Origin: Caldilineaceae bacterium
GTDB lineage: Bacteria > Chloroflexota > Anaerolineae > Caldilineales > Caldilineaceae
Length of the DNA stretch: 64,000 nt
Assembly (NCBI GenBank): GCA_026645575.1
Contig: JAPKMW010000036.1
Coordinates: 27,908 to 91,907 of the forward strand
Reading direction: 5' to 3'
The notes under the pieces were generated by a model that searched no databases, was not told the DNA's origin, and saw only the letters and a list, made by a program, of their open reading frames with translations. Below are positions 33,551 to 42,673 of the stretch, piece after piece. The position numbers and the translations under genes are program-made. Every line of letters starts with the position of its first letter. Position 1 is the first letter of the stretch.

Positions 33551-36174
33551 GATTCACCTCCAGATGATTTTACACAGGGCTGATGCACTGATTGACAGAA
33601 AGCCTGCGCTGCGGCTATTGCCTCGGCAAAAGACCAGCGCGCACCCAGCGCCCAGGCTGCGGCAAAGTCCGCTTCCCCCAAGACGGTGCGTGTGCCTTCA
33701 ATCAGCCGGGTTAATTCTGTCCGATCCATCGTTTTGAGATACGGTGGTAGCGTATCGACAAGCGTTTGTGTCGCGGCCAACAGACAGGCGGCCAGTTTGT
33801 GTTGGCTCTGTTGCACAGCAATGGCGCTACAACTCAGCCAGCATTCAACCGCGACATGTTTGTTTTCCAACACCTGACTCAGGGCTAGCGCTTCGCCATA
33901 ACAAGCCAGCGCGTCTGCCCATTCACTGCGGGTGCGCTGTACATGCCCCAGCACGGACCAACTCAACATGGTGCGATCCTTGTTGCCAATGGCCTGGGCC
34001 AGCTGCAATCCTTCTTGGATATGATGCAGGGCCGCAGCAGCATCTCCTTGATAGAGCTTAACTTTGCTCAACCCCAACAAGGCTCCGGTTAGCTCAAAGC
34101 GAGCCTTCATTGCCCGCGCCAGCGCCAACCACTCGGTAAAGCTGGCTTCCGCCACGTCATATTGGGCATAAAAGAGCGCCAGCTCTCCTTGAAAACTTAG
34201 GGCAAAGCCCAACGCATCCGGGTCGTTGACCGTACGTAACAAGACAATGCTCTCGCGCAAATAAGCGGTTGACTGGTCGTAATCCAGCTCTTGCCCCGTC
34301 TGCAAATAGGCCAGCGACGTTAGCAGCGCCGCAATCTTGCCCTGATCGCCCACCAGCCGAAAAAGGCGCAGGCTTTCGGTAAAACGGGCCAACGTGGCAG
34401 GGCGATCATGCAGGTTATAGGTGATCCAACCGCTTTCGCGCAACGCTTCGGCCTCACCCCAATCATCACCGGCCTGGCGATAGAGCGCAATGCTCTCCTC
34501 TGCCCACTGCAACGCCGGCTGATTGTCGCCCTGGTGTTGGGCCAACTGGGCCAGAGCCAGCAACGCGCGCGCCCGTTGCCCCAACAGCCGCGCAGTGTCA
34601 GCCTTCTGCATCCTCACAGTTGCCGCCGGTGCGGTCAAGGCTTGCGTCAACCAGTAGCGCCCCTCCTGGTAATAGCTGCGGTTGTACCAAAATTCTTTGA
34701 GCGCCCCAGCCAGGGCGGTGGCTTGCACAGGCACATGGTGCAGCAACCATTGGAAAGCCACGCGCAGATTATCCAGCTCGGTGTCCAGACGCAGCAACCA
34801 GGTTTGTTTGGTCGGCCCTTGTAGCCGTAACGCTGCTTCCTCGGTCAATGTCAGGCAATAATCGGCGTGGCGCTGGTGCAACATGACGTCTTCGCCACAT
34901 GCCTGCAACTGTTCCATGGCAAAAGCGCGCAGCGTCTCCAGAAGCAGAAAACGCCGTTGGTCGCCAACCGCGGCGGCACTATGTACCAGGCTTTTTTGCA
35001 CCAATCCCTGCAACGTCCGTTCCTCAAAGCCCAGCGCGCTCACCGCTGCCAGATCAAAGCCGCCGGCAAAGACACTCAACGCCCGAAAGAGTTGTTGCTC
35101 CGCTGCGGTCAATAAACTGTAGCTCCGAGCAATGGCCTGGCGCAGGGTTTGGTGGTGGGGCGGCAGATCGGTCGGGCCGCTGATGAGCAGACCAAGCCGA
35201 CGTTCATGCAAGGCAGTCAACAGTTGCTGGGGCGAAAAGAGATCCATCTGCGCGGCGCTCAGTTCCAGCGCCAGGGGTAAACAATCGAGACGGCGACAGA
35301 TGGCTTCCAACGTCGGCTGTAGTTCTGGCAACGGGGCAAAGGCGGGATCGATGCTCTGCGCCCGTTCGGTAAAGAGCGCCACGGCGGCTGCCAGATCCAG
35401 CGGCGCCAGTGGGTAGCGCTGCTCACCGCGCACCTTGAGCGCCGCCCGGCTGGTGACAAGGAGATGTACCCCGCCACATTCCGCCAGCAGGTCAGCGACC
35501 AAGGGAACGGCAGCGCTCAGTTGCTCGAAATTGTCCAACACCAACAAGAGTTCTTTATGACGCAAAAACTCCACCAGGCGGTTACGCGCCGGTTTGGTGG
35601 AAGCGTCAGTCAAGCCCAATGTGGTAATAAGCACCGTGAGCAGGAGTTCAGGATCGGTCACTGCCGCCAGGGGCGCATAGTAAGCGCCATTGGCATAGAG
35701 GTGTTGCATGGTGGTTGCCACAGCCAGCGCCAGGCGCGTCTTGCCCACCCCCGGCGGACCGATCAGCGTAAAGAGGCGTCCCGTGTGACCGGCCATCCGT
35801 TTGCAGATCGCGTCCAGATCCCGTTCCCGGCCCAGCAACCCCGTCGGCGGAATGGGCAGATGCCCCGGCGCCGCATGAACTTCTTCGACTACCATCTGCC
35901 GCTCTTGCCGCTGAATGGTGAGGCTAGTTGGCGGTTTTTCCCCACGCGCCAGCGCCGCCAGTTCGACCAGCCGCAGCGCCAGGTGGGGATCTTCCTGCAA
36001 CCCCAACGCAGCGACAAAGACCGTTGCGATCACCTCCAAGTTGGGTAGCCGCAAGTTCTTTTCCAGCCGCGAAATCTGCGCTTCACTAAAACCGACCGCC
36101 GCTGCCAGATCGCCTTGCGTCATGCCGGCGCGACGCCGAAGCTGGCGCAACAAATCGCCAAAGGTGCTATCCAT
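33523..36174 (-). CDS. XRE-HTH / STAND NTPase / TPR regulator
   Basis: 883 aa. An XRE-type helix-turn-helix (FGDLLRQLRRRAGMTQGDLA, about 5-65), a linker, then an NB-ARC-like STAND NTPase with Walker A IGPPGVGKTRLAL (about 140), Walker B LLLVLDNFEQ, a sensor-like LLVTSRAALK, and LPLALELSAAQ. A winged-helix part follows, then TPR repeats over residues ~450-860. STAND proteins are switched on when a ligand binds the repeats; this one probably regulates transcription directly through the XRE domain. Upstream, TTACCAA occurs twice 4 nt apart on the coding strand (around 36198-36215), a possible operator. It overlaps the serine hydrolase gene by 28 nt. Confidence 0.92.
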   Translation of the reverse strand: MDSTFGDLLRQLRRRAGMTQGDLAAAVGFSEAQISRLEKNLRLPNLEVIATVFVAALGLQEDPHLALRLVELAALARGEKPPTSLTIQRQERQMVVEEVHAAPGHLPIPPTGLLGRERDLDAICKRMAGHTGRLFTLIGPPGVGKTRLALAVATTMQHLYANGAYYAPLAAVTDPELLLTVLITTLGLTDASTKPARNRLVEFLRHKELLLVLDNFEQLSAAVPLVADLLAECGGVHLLVTSRAALKVRGEQRYPLAPLDLAAAVALFTERAQSIDPAFAPLPELQPTLEAICRRLDCLPLALELSAAQMDLFSPQQLLTALHERRLGLLISGPTDLPPHHQTLRQAIARSYSLLTAAEQQLFRALSVFAGGFDLAAVSALGFEERTLQGLVQKSLVHSAAAVGDQRRFLLLETLRAFAMEQLQACGEDVMLHQRHADYCLTLTEEAALRLQGPTKQTWLLRLDTELDNLRVAFQWLLHHVPVQATALAGALKEFWYNRSYYQEGRYWLTQALTAPAATVRMQKADTARLLGQRARALLALAQLAQHQGDNQPALQWAEESIALYRQAGDDWGEAEALRESGWITYNLHDRPATLARFTESLRLFRLVGDQGKIAALLTSLAYLQTGQELDYDQSTAYLRESIVLLRTVNDPDALGFALSFQGELALFYAQYDVAEASFTEWLALARAMKARFELTGALLGLSKVKLYQGDAAAALHHIQEGLQLAQAIGNKDRTMLSWSVLGHVQRTRSEWADALACYGEALALSQVLENKHVAVECWLSCSAIAVQQSQHKLAACLLAATQTLVDTLPPYLKTMDRTELTRLIEGTRTVLGEADFAAAWALGARWSFAEAIAAAQAFCQSVHQPCVKSSGGESCNVYGEKR

Positions 36175-36259
36175 GAATCGCGCTTCTCAACTCTTTCTTG
36201 GTAATTTTTTGGTAAGAACAGTAGTGCAGAGTCGCACACATTGCTGCTATGCTGCTCCT

Positions 36260-36472
36260 ATGTTACCACAAACAAAGCAGACACTGCACTGGACAATGAC
36301 CTGGTTGAACAGGTTGCCAGCGGCGCAACAGCAACAACCGGTAGTAACGCTGACCGTCATCATCGAAACCTGGACATTGCACTGGACGATCGACGATGAT
36401 CATGATCACAATGGTACATTGCAACGTTTGCCCGAAACAATCAGATCAGGAAGCTACAATGAAACTGCCTAG
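36260..36472 (+). CDS. Possible small protein upstream of the beta-helix gene
   Basis: A 70-codon open frame, MLPQTKQTLHWTMTWLNRL to GSYNETA, in the 404-bp gap between the STAND gene and the beta-helix gene. It contains two LHWT segments and an acidic/His run (IDDDHDHNG). No Shine-Dalgarno site is evident. Its final codons overlap an alternative ATG (36459) of the following gene. It could be a leader peptide or a chance frame; no homology is recognised. Confidence 0.25.
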   Translation: MLPQTKQTLHWTMTWLNRLPAAQQQQPVVTLTVIIETWTLHWTIDDDHDHNGTLQRLPETIRSGSYNETA

Positions 36473-36578
36473 AATTGTATACGCAACGCGCCTTCTTACA
36501 GAAACCCAATCAGGAAACGACGAGTTCTTCTCGACGAGAAATGGAACAAACCTCGTTGTTTACAAGAGAAAGGCTCCT

Positions 36579-38222
36579 ATGGTTCAGCAATGGTTGTCCT
36601 GGCGCCGCATCCTGTTGACAGCGCTTTTTCTCTGGCTCTTCTTGCCAGCGCCATCGGCCTACGCTGCCGACGCCGTCGTCAGTGGCGCTTGCAACGAAGC
36701 TCAATTTGATGCCGCGCTCATCATCGTACAGACGACCGGCGGCGGCACGATCACCTTTGCCTGCGGTGGGGCGAAAACCATCGCCCTGACTACGCAGAAA
36801 GCGTTGATCGCCAACACCACGCTCGATGGCGGCGGGGTCATTACGCTCAGCGGCGGTGACACGACGCGCCTCTTCTTTGTCAACGGCGGGGTGCGTTTTG
36901 TCACCAACAATATCACCCTGAGCAATGGTTCTTCCCCCGTCGGTGGCGGCTTAGTGGAAGCGACCGGAGCGCAGTTGATCTTCAACAACACGCGCTTGCT
37001 CAACAGCCGTGCCGACGCCCAAGGCGGGGCCATCTACTGCTATGTCGGCACCGATGGGACGCTGACACTCAACAACAGCACCGTGGAAGGGAATCTCTCC
37101 TATCGCGGTGGCGGCATTTACAATGATGGTTGCGCCATGAGCATCAACAACAGTTGGCTTCTCAACAACCGCGCCACCTTGACCAGCGCGGGCGGCACAG
37201 CCGGCGGTGGCGGGATCTACAACGCCACGGGCAGCCGATTGACCATTGTGCGCTCGACCTTGCAAGGTAATAGCGGCTTTGATGGCGGCGCCCTGTATGT
37301 GGCGCAGGGGTCGAGTGCGCTGGTCCAAGGCTCGACGCTTCACAGCAACCAGGCCGCGTATGGCGCTGGTTTAGAGAATTCAGGCGTTGTCACTATCACC
37401 GATAGCCTGCTCCACGACAATCGCGCCGAAAATGTGGGGGGTGGGCTGTGGAATTTGAATGGACGGGTTGTTATGACCGGCACTACGGTCAGCGCCAATC
37501 GCGCCTTGGAAGGGGGCGGGATTAACAGTTACGGCGATCAGGTTGCGTTGTACCAGGTGAATGTGATCAACAACCAGGCCACCGGTAGCGACGGCGGCGG
37601 GATCTATCACAGCGGCGGCACGCTCTTTGTCACTAATGCCACTATCAGCGGCAATACGGCCAAGCGCGACGGCGGCGGCATCCACCAAAATTCGGGCGAT
37701 AATCTGGTCTTGCGCAATGTGACCGTCAGCGGCAACCAGGCCGAGCGTTTTGGCGGCGGCTTTCATCATGTGGCACGCTTTGCGATTTTGACCAATGTCA
37801 CACTGGGCAATAATACCGCGCCGGCTGGCAACGCCCTCTATGAATCGGCCGATGGCAGCGCCGGCCCTGGCGTTTTGCAATTGACCAATACGCTGATCTT
37901 TGGCAGCGCCAATAACTGTGACGGCAACCTCTTTCAATCGGGCGGCCATAATGTGACGGCGGGTAGTTGCAGTTCGCTCGCCAACGCCACTGATCGACAA
38001 GTGAGCGATGCCGTGATAGGCGCCTTGAGTTACAACGGTGGCTTTTTTGTTATGCAGACGCATCTGCCGTTGGTTGGCAGCCCGGCGATCAATGGCGGTG
38101 ATGGCGCAAGTTGCAGCGCCACCGATCAACGGGGCGCGACGCGGGTAGGCATCTGTGATGTGGGCGCCGTTGAAGCGGACGCCGCCTTACCCCGTGGCTA
38201 CCTGCCACTGATCACAAAGTAG
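36579..38222 (+). CDS. Secreted right-handed beta-helix protein (choice-of-anchor Q type)
   Basis: 547 aa from the ATG at 36579, chosen because GAAAGG lies 5 nt upstream and a signal peptide follows at once (WRRILLTALFLWLFLPAPSAYA). An alternative ATG at 36459 with AGGAAG would add 40 residues before it. The body is a parallel beta-helix of G-G-G-I-Y type repeats (YRGGGIYNDGCAMSINNSWL, GGGIYHSGGTLFVTNATISG). The end has the choice-of-anchor Q pattern GSPAINGGDGASCSATDQRG and finishes YLPLITK. It is probably a surface adhesin-like or polysaccharide-binding protein. It follows the STAND regulator divergently. Confidence 0.85.
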   Translation: MVQQWLSWRRILLTALFLWLFLPAPSAYAADAVVSGACNEAQFDAALIIVQTTGGGTITFACGGAKTIALTTQKALIANTTLDGGGVITLSGGDTTRLFFVNGGVRFVTNNITLSNGSSPVGGGLVEATGAQLIFNNTRLLNSRADAQGGAIYCYVGTDGTLTLNNSTVEGNLSYRGGGIYNDGCAMSINNSWLLNNRATLTSAGGTAGGGGIYNATGSRLTIVRSTLQGNSGFDGGALYVAQGSSALVQGSTLHSNQAAYGAGLENSGVVTITDSLLHDNRAENVGGGLWNLNGRVVMTGTTVSANRALEGGGINSYGDQVALYQVNVINNQATGSDGGGIYHSGGTLFVTNATISGNTAKRDGGGIHQNSGDNLVLRNVTVSGNQAERFGGGFHHVARFAILTNVTLGNNTAPAGNALYESADGSAGPGVLQLTNTLIFGSANNCDGNLFQSGGHNVTAGSCSSLANATDRQVSDAVIGALSYNGGFFVMQTHLPLVGSPAINGGDGASCSATDQRGATRVGICDVGAVEADAALPRGYLPLITK

Positions 38223-38358
38223 ATCGCCGGCCCACAAACGTGGCAAAGCGCACCAAAGCTGGTACAATCGCACTCGATCTAAATTGCTTTCAGCTTTTCG
38301 ACAACACGATTCCAAATAGGCCATAGGCATGGCGCTAAAGATTTGGTTCTCCTCCCAC

Positions 38359-38432
38359 CTTAGGGTTTGTAAAAATATAACTTGAGACAGCGCTCGCAGC
38401 GAGCAGCAACTTATATTTTTACGAACCCTTAG
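38359..38432. repeat. 26-bp imperfect inverted repeat with TATA-rich arms
   Basis: CTTAGGGTTTGTAAAAATAT... (38359-38384) pairs with 38407-38432 with three mismatches; the 22-nt spacer itself contains GCTCGCAGCGAGC. It lies in the 267-bp gap between the beta-helix and SH3 genes. MITE/REP-like; the gap shows no gene. Confidence 0.75.
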
Positions 38433-38489
38433 TTTGCTGCCTATTGGTCTGGAAGCTGCACCTATGCCCTAGAATGATGCGATGAACCC

Positions 38490-39602
38490 ATGAACTCTTT
38501 ACCTGCCTTTCACTGGAACAGACACCAATATGTGTGGCTGCACATTGGTTTTTGTCTGCTCTTTGTCACCATCATGAGCGGTTGCGGCGGCATCTTTGGC
38601 CCGGCTAGTGAACCGACCGCCACGCCGACCCGTACCTATGCCTTTGTCCCGACCTTCACGCCGACCGCAACGACAAATCCACCCACACCAACGGCTACCG
38701 CTGCCGTCCCAATTACATCATCTGTCGGGCTAACCGCCACGAGCGCGCCGACCACGGCTGCCAACCAAGTGATCACACCAACGACAGCGCCGATCAGCAC
38801 AGCAGTGTTGACCATCACCGGCGAAACTGTCAATGTGCGTAGCGGCCCGGCCACCACCTTTGACGCCATCGGTAGCGCGGCCCACGGCGAAACGTTTCCC
38901 ATCCTGGCGCGTAATGCCCAAGGCGATTGGTGGCAGATCTGCTGTATCAATGATCAACCCGGCTGGGTCTTTAGCGCACTGGCGACAGTGTCGAGCGCTG
39001 ACAGTGTCGCGGTAGCGGCGGTAGATCCGCCGCCCACACCCATTGCCGTTGCCGCTGCGCCGACCGCGACACCAGTGGCTGACCAATCCACGCCAACCAA
39101 TGCGCCCGCTGCTGTAGCGCCGGTTTCTGTCGATAACGGCAGCGCCGGCGACTTCAACCCGGATGCCCAATACCAGATTGTCCACTTCAAAGTTTTGGGG
39201 TTGGATGAGAACAACGGCGGCATTCGCGATAGTCGCGCCCAGCATCATATCTTCCTCACTGTGTTGGATCAAAGCGGCAATGGGGTGAATGGCGCGGTGG
39301 TCGAAAATCTGGTGGGCGAAAAAGGGCAGGTTACCATCGGTGACAAGGGGCCGGGCAAGGCCGAGATCACCATGTACTACGAACCCTTTAAGTTCCGGGT
39401 TGTCACTGATCCATCCGGCCCAGTGACCAGCCAGATCTCCAACCAGATGGGGCTGGCCTTTCCGCACCTGCCTGATATTGTGGGCAAGCTGGGTGGTCTG
39501 GACTACGAGTATGCCGTCTGCCCGACCCTTGAGGTGAAGTGTCAATGGCCGATTCAGGCAGTTCACTTTTCGTATGAGATCACTTTTCAAAAGGTCAAAT
39601 AA
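38490..39602 (+). CDS. SH3-domain lipoprotein
   Basis: 370 aa. The N-terminal hydrophobic segment WLHIGFCLLFVTIMSGC has a lipobox-like IMSGC, so it is probably a lipoprotein. A Thr/Pro/Ala-rich linker (TPTRTYAFVPTFTPTATTN and following) leads to a bacterial SH3 domain (about 110-172; ETVNVRSGPATTFDAIGSAA and WWQIC...PGWVFSAL), another T/A/P-rich linker, and a C-terminal domain (about 225-370; YQIVHFKVLGLDENNGGIRD, FLTVLDQSGNGVNGAVVENL) resembling an Ig-like fold. It likely binds cell-wall or surface polymers. It lies 240 bp upstream of the metacaspase gene. Confidence 0.82.
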   Translation: MNSLPAFHWNRHQYVWLHIGFCLLFVTIMSGCGGIFGPASEPTATPTRTYAFVPTFTPTATTNPPTPTATAAVPITSSVGLTATSAPTTAANQVITPTTAPISTAVLTITGETVNVRSGPATTFDAIGSAAHGETFPILARNAQGDWWQICCINDQPGWVFSALATVSSADSVAVAAVDPPPTPIAVAAAPTATPVADQSTPTNAPAAVAPVSVDNGSAGDFNPDAQYQIVHFKVLGLDENNGGIRDSRAQHHIFLTVLDQSGNGVNGAVVENLVGEKGQVTIGDKGPGKAEITMYYEPFKFRVVTDPSGPVTSQISNQMGLAFPHLPDIVGKLGGLDYEYAVCPTLEVKCQWPIQAVHFSYEITFQKVK

Positions 39603-39606
39603 GTCG

Positions 39607-39668
39607 CCTGCTCGTAGCCGGTCTGTGACCGGCGTCGGGACGCCAGTCACGGACCGGCTACGAGCAGG
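39607..39668. repeat. 30-bp inverted repeat with CCGGTCTGTGACCGG core
   Basis: Left arm 39607-39636 (CCTGCTCGTAGCCGGTCTGT...) pairs with 39639-39668 with two mismatches and a 2-nt spacer. The 15-nt core CCGGTCTGTGACCGG (39618-39632) recurs exactly at 49528-49542, so this is a dispersed palindrome family. Confidence 0.88.
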
Positions 39669-39842
39669 CTTGAACAACGTACCAGAAATTTTCCGCAAAC
39701 AGCGTTTATCTCTACAAATCGTATTGCCCACTGCTGACACGGTAGCCGGCCACAGACATCACAACCCACTTCCGCCCGGTTGCTCTCCGTCAGCGGTGAT
39801 CTTTTTTGCCTAGCGTCGATTATTTGTAAAGGAGTGAATGGT

Positions 39843-41570
39843 ATGAGTAGCAAAGTCGCCCTATTGGTCGGTCTGTGCCAGGTGTCGCCGGCGGCCTATA
39901 ATGGCTGGAATGGCGCCAATGGTTGTGAGGGTTGTGAGTTGGATGTCGAAAATGTGGAAAGGATTCTTACGCCCTTTGGCTATGACATTCAGATGCTCAA
40001 AACAGCCACGGCGACCAAGAGCGCTATTCTAAGCCATCTGGAAAAGGCGGCCCAAAGCCTCCAGACCGATGACATGTTTGTCTTTTATTACGCCGGCCAC
40101 GGCGGTCAACAACCGGACACCGACAGCGACGAAACCGACAACCATGATGAGACGCTGTTGGCCTATGATGGTGAGATTACTGACGATGAATTGAACCAGA
40201 TTTGGCCCCGCTTCCAACCAGGTGTACGCATTGTTATGCTCAGTGACAGTTGCAACTCCGGCACCAACTACCGGGCCGTCCGTGATGTTTTTACGCCGAC
40301 GCCCGTGCAACCATTGCGCCAGGGGACGCGCGCCATCATGCAGGCCCAGCTCATCCATTTCGGCGGCTGTCGCGATGGCTTTACCTCGGCCGGCTACGAA
40401 GCCGGCGGCGCCTTTACCATGGCGCTGGCCAATGTCTGGCAGGGGGGCGCCTTTGTCGGCAACTACCAGGATTTGCATCAAGCCATTGTAACCAAGATAC
40501 CGCCGAATCAGCAGCAGCCCCAATACAATGAGTACGGCCCAGTGACAGAGGCGTTTCGCAATGAGCGCCCTTTTGCCGGCCCTGTACAGCCACCCATCGA
40601 TAGCCCGCGCCCGACGCCGACGGAAAGTCCGCTCTCTGAAGAGAACCAACGGCTGCTGATTGAAGCGTATCTGAAACTCTTGGAAACGCTCAACATTGAA
40701 CAACCGTCCCGTGAACGCAGCACTGGCGATTGTCACCTGGTCTATGTGCATGGCATTAGCACCCACGTCACTGGTTATTCTGAGAGTTGGTGGGGTGCGC
40801 TCAAGCCCCACACCACGATCTTTGGCGCCTGTAAGTTGGATGAGACGCGCCACGAAGTCTTGTGGAGCAATCTGGTCAACAGCCGCAGCGCCCATGCCAC
40901 ACGCGCAGACGACGCGGTTGCTATCGCCGCGTTGCAGGAGCGGATCATGGATGTGCTGGAAGATCGCCACCGTCAACAGGCAGCGCCGGCGGGGCGATCT
41001 GCCGCAGCGCGGGCCGAAGCCAGTCGCGGCCTGGAAAGCACGCGTGATCGCGGTTTTGCCCTGGATGATTTTCTGGTCTACATGGTGAACAAAGAGATCC
41101 GCCAACAGATCATCGACCGTTTCACCCGTGTGGTGCGCCCCTTGCTGGCGGCAGGTGCAGAATTGAATATCATTTCGCACAGTTGGGGCACGGTCGTCGC
41201 CTATGAGGGTCTGCGTGAGTTGGAAGCCGAAGAGAATCTGACCGGTCACGTCGCCAACTTCTTTACGGTGGGCAGCGCCCTGTCGCTACCACCAGTGCGC
41301 GGCTCCCTACGTGCGCCCAATCGCGACGGGCGCCGCCCCCGCCTGGTGAACCGCTGGATCAATGTCGATGCCCAGGGTGATCTCGTCGGCGGCGCGTTGG
41401 CTGATCGCTTTGCCGTCGATGTCGAAAAGTTGGAACTTGAACCGGTCGGCTGCGAACGCACCCTAGGCGGCTTGGGCTGGTACAACCTCGGTTGCGCCCA
41501 CGGCTCCTACTTCCGCCCCGAAAACCGGCTGGTCAACCAGCAGATTTTTGCCCAATACATCAATACATAG
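39843..41570 (+). CDS. Metacaspase-like (peptidase C14) protein fused to an alpha/beta hydrolase
   Basis: 575 aa from the ATG at 39843 (AAAGGAG upstream). Residues 1-240 are a caspase-fold peptidase: H86 in YYAGHGGQQ, C137 in LSDSCNSGT, with the acidic DSDETDNHDETL segment and DGEITDDEL between them. A Pro-rich linker (VQPPIDSPRPTPTESPLSE, about 252-270) leads to a C-terminal alpha/beta hydrolase (about 295-575): HLVYVHGIS near its start and nucleophile S447 in ISHSWGTVVAYEG. No signal peptide, so cytoplasmic. Prokaryotic metacaspases cleave after basic residues and are linked to stress or cell-death pathways. The hydrolase may be a PGAP1/lipase-like effector released or controlled by the protease (inference). 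Confidence 0.9.
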   Translation: MSSKVALLVGLCQVSPAAYNGWNGANGCEGCELDVENVERILTPFGYDIQMLKTATATKSAILSHLEKAAQSLQTDDMFVFYYAGHGGQQPDTDSDETDNHDETLLAYDGEITDDELNQIWPRFQPGVRIVMLSDSCNSGTNYRAVRDVFTPTPVQPLRQGTRAIMQAQLIHFGGCRDGFTSAGYEAGGAFTMALANVWQGGAFVGNYQDLHQAIVTKIPPNQQQPQYNEYGPVTEAFRNERPFAGPVQPPIDSPRPTPTESPLSEENQRLLIEAYLKLLETLNIEQPSRERSTGDCHLVYVHGISTHVTGYSESWWGALKPHTTIFGACKLDETRHEVLWSNLVNSRSAHATRADDAVAIAALQERIMDVLEDRHRQQAAPAGRSAAARAEASRGLESTRDRGFALDDFLVYMVNKEIRQQIIDRFTRVVRPLLAAGAELNIISHSWGTVVAYEGLRELEAEENLTGHVANFFTVGSALSLPPVRGSLRAPNRDGRRPRLVNRWINVDAQGDLVGGALADRFAVDVEKLELEPVGCERTLGGLGWYNLGCAHGSYFRPENRLVNQQIFAQYINT

Positions 41571-41577
41571 ACCGGAA

Positions 41578-41656
41578 GACAAGGTGACAAGGTAAAGGGG
41601 TGACAGATCACCCCTTTACCTTGTCACCTTGTCACCTTGTCACCTTGTCATCTTGT
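41578..41656. repeat. Inverted repeat built of tandem ACCTTGTC units
   Basis: Arms 41578-41603 and 41608-41633 are reverse complements (GACAAGGTGACAAGG... and its partner); the right arm continues as further ACCTTGTC-type 8-mers to 41656. It immediately follows the metacaspase stop and may terminate its transcript. Confidence 0.85.
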
Positions 41657-41757
41657 CTCCCTCACCCTTCCCCAACCCCAGTTTGTCCTCCACCACGCCA
41701 GCCGCTATAATGGGAGCAGCATCGTCCCCATCATCCATCACTAGAACAGGGTTTGGT

Positions 41758-42564
41758 ATGAAACGTCTTCTCCTCACCGGTGCGGCTGGGCGCATCGGGA
41801 GCGCCTTTCGACAATTGACGCAGGATCGCTATGGTTTTCGCCTGGTGGACCGCAAGGGTGTGCAACTGACGGATACGGGTGCGCATGAAGTTGTGACAGC
41901 AGATCTGGCCGATTTGGCGGCTTGTCAGGCGGTCTGTCAGGACATGGATTATGTTGTGCATCTTGCTGCGGATCCATCGCCAGCCGCTGATTTTTATGGT
42001 TCCTTGCTCGACAATAATATCAAGGCGGCCTACAATATTTTCCGTGCGGCCAAAGACCAGGGTTGCCAGCGCGTCATTTTTGCCAGCAGCATTCAGGCAA
42101 TTGAAGGCTACCCGCTCGACACGCAAGTTCACCCGGAGATGCCGCCCAAACCGATGAATCTCTATGCTGCGGCCAAGATTTTTGGCGAGGCCATGTGTCA
42201 CTACTTTGCCTATGCCGAGGGGCTGCCCTGCATTGCCATCCGGGTGGGCGCCTATGCCGGCAATCATGACTATCACGCCCACCCCGAAGCGTTGGATGGC
42301 CGCACCCTCAGCGCCTATGTCAGCGCCCGTGATCTCACCCACTTGATTGTCCAGTCGCTGGAGACGCCCGATCTCCGTTTTGCCATCTTCCAGGCAGTGT
42401 CGGATAATCGCTTTAAGCGCATGGATATTTCGTCGGCGCGCCAGTTGGTCAACTACCAACCGCAAGATGACGCCTTTGCACTTTTTAATGTCGGCATCCA
42501 AAATCGCCAGCGTTGGTACGATGAGTGGGGGCGGGGGACGCAGTCCGTAGTCCAAAGTCCGTAG
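41758..42564 (+). CDS. NAD(P)-dependent epimerase/dehydratase, possibly uronate dehydrogenase-like
   Basis: 268 aa from the ATG at 41758; the longer frame runs through the upstream repeat. Extended SDR: MKRLLLTGAAGRIGSAFR (nucleotide-binding), VVHLAADPSP, FASSIQAIEGYP with the catalytic Ser, and YAAAKIFGEAM with the Tyr/Lys pair. The short length and HPEALDGRTLSAYVSARDL resemble uronate dehydrogenases, which would suit the glucuronide operon at 56.5-62.5 kb, but the match cannot separate these from other sugar-nucleotide-like SDRs. The next gene is a Gfo/Idh oxidoreductase, 110 bp on, past a tandem repeat that begins inside the last codons. Confidence 0.85.
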   Translation: MKRLLLTGAAGRIGSAFRQLTQDRYGFRLVDRKGVQLTDTGAHEVVTADLADLAACQAVCQDMDYVVHLAADPSPAADFYGSLLDNNIKAAYNIFRAAKDQGCQRVIFASSIQAIEGYPLDTQVHPEMPPKPMNLYAAAKIFGEAMCHYFAYAEGLPCIAIRVGAYAGNHDYHAHPEALDGRTLSAYVSARDLTHLIVQSLETPDLRFAIFQAVSDNRFKRMDISSARQLVNYQPQDDAFALFNVGIQNRQRWYDEWGRGTQSVVQSP

Positions 42565-42654
42565 TCCAAAGTCCAAAGTCCGTAGTCCGTAGTCCAAAGT
42601 CCATAGTCTGTGGTTCGCGGCAAAGACTCTGGACTGAGGACTACGGACTACTCT
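42541..42654. repeat. Tandem heptamer repeat AGTCCGT / AGTCCAA with inverted copy
   Basis: From 42541 heptamers of AGTCCGT and AGTCCAA type follow one another for about 65 bp; a complementary GGACTGAGGACTACGGACT block lies at 42634-42652. It starts within the last codons of the epimerase gene and ends just before the Shine-Dalgarno site of the next gene. Confidence 0.85.
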
Positions 42655-42673
42655 TAACCAGGAGCAATGACCA

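Noticed and set aside
38730..39740. 336-codon minus-strand frame opposite the SH3 lipoprotein
   Set aside because: Shadow of a low-complexity Thr/Pro/Ala coding region.
40029..41249. 406-codon minus-strand frame opposite the metacaspase-hydrolase
   Set aside because: Antisense shadow of a gene with intact catalytic motifs.
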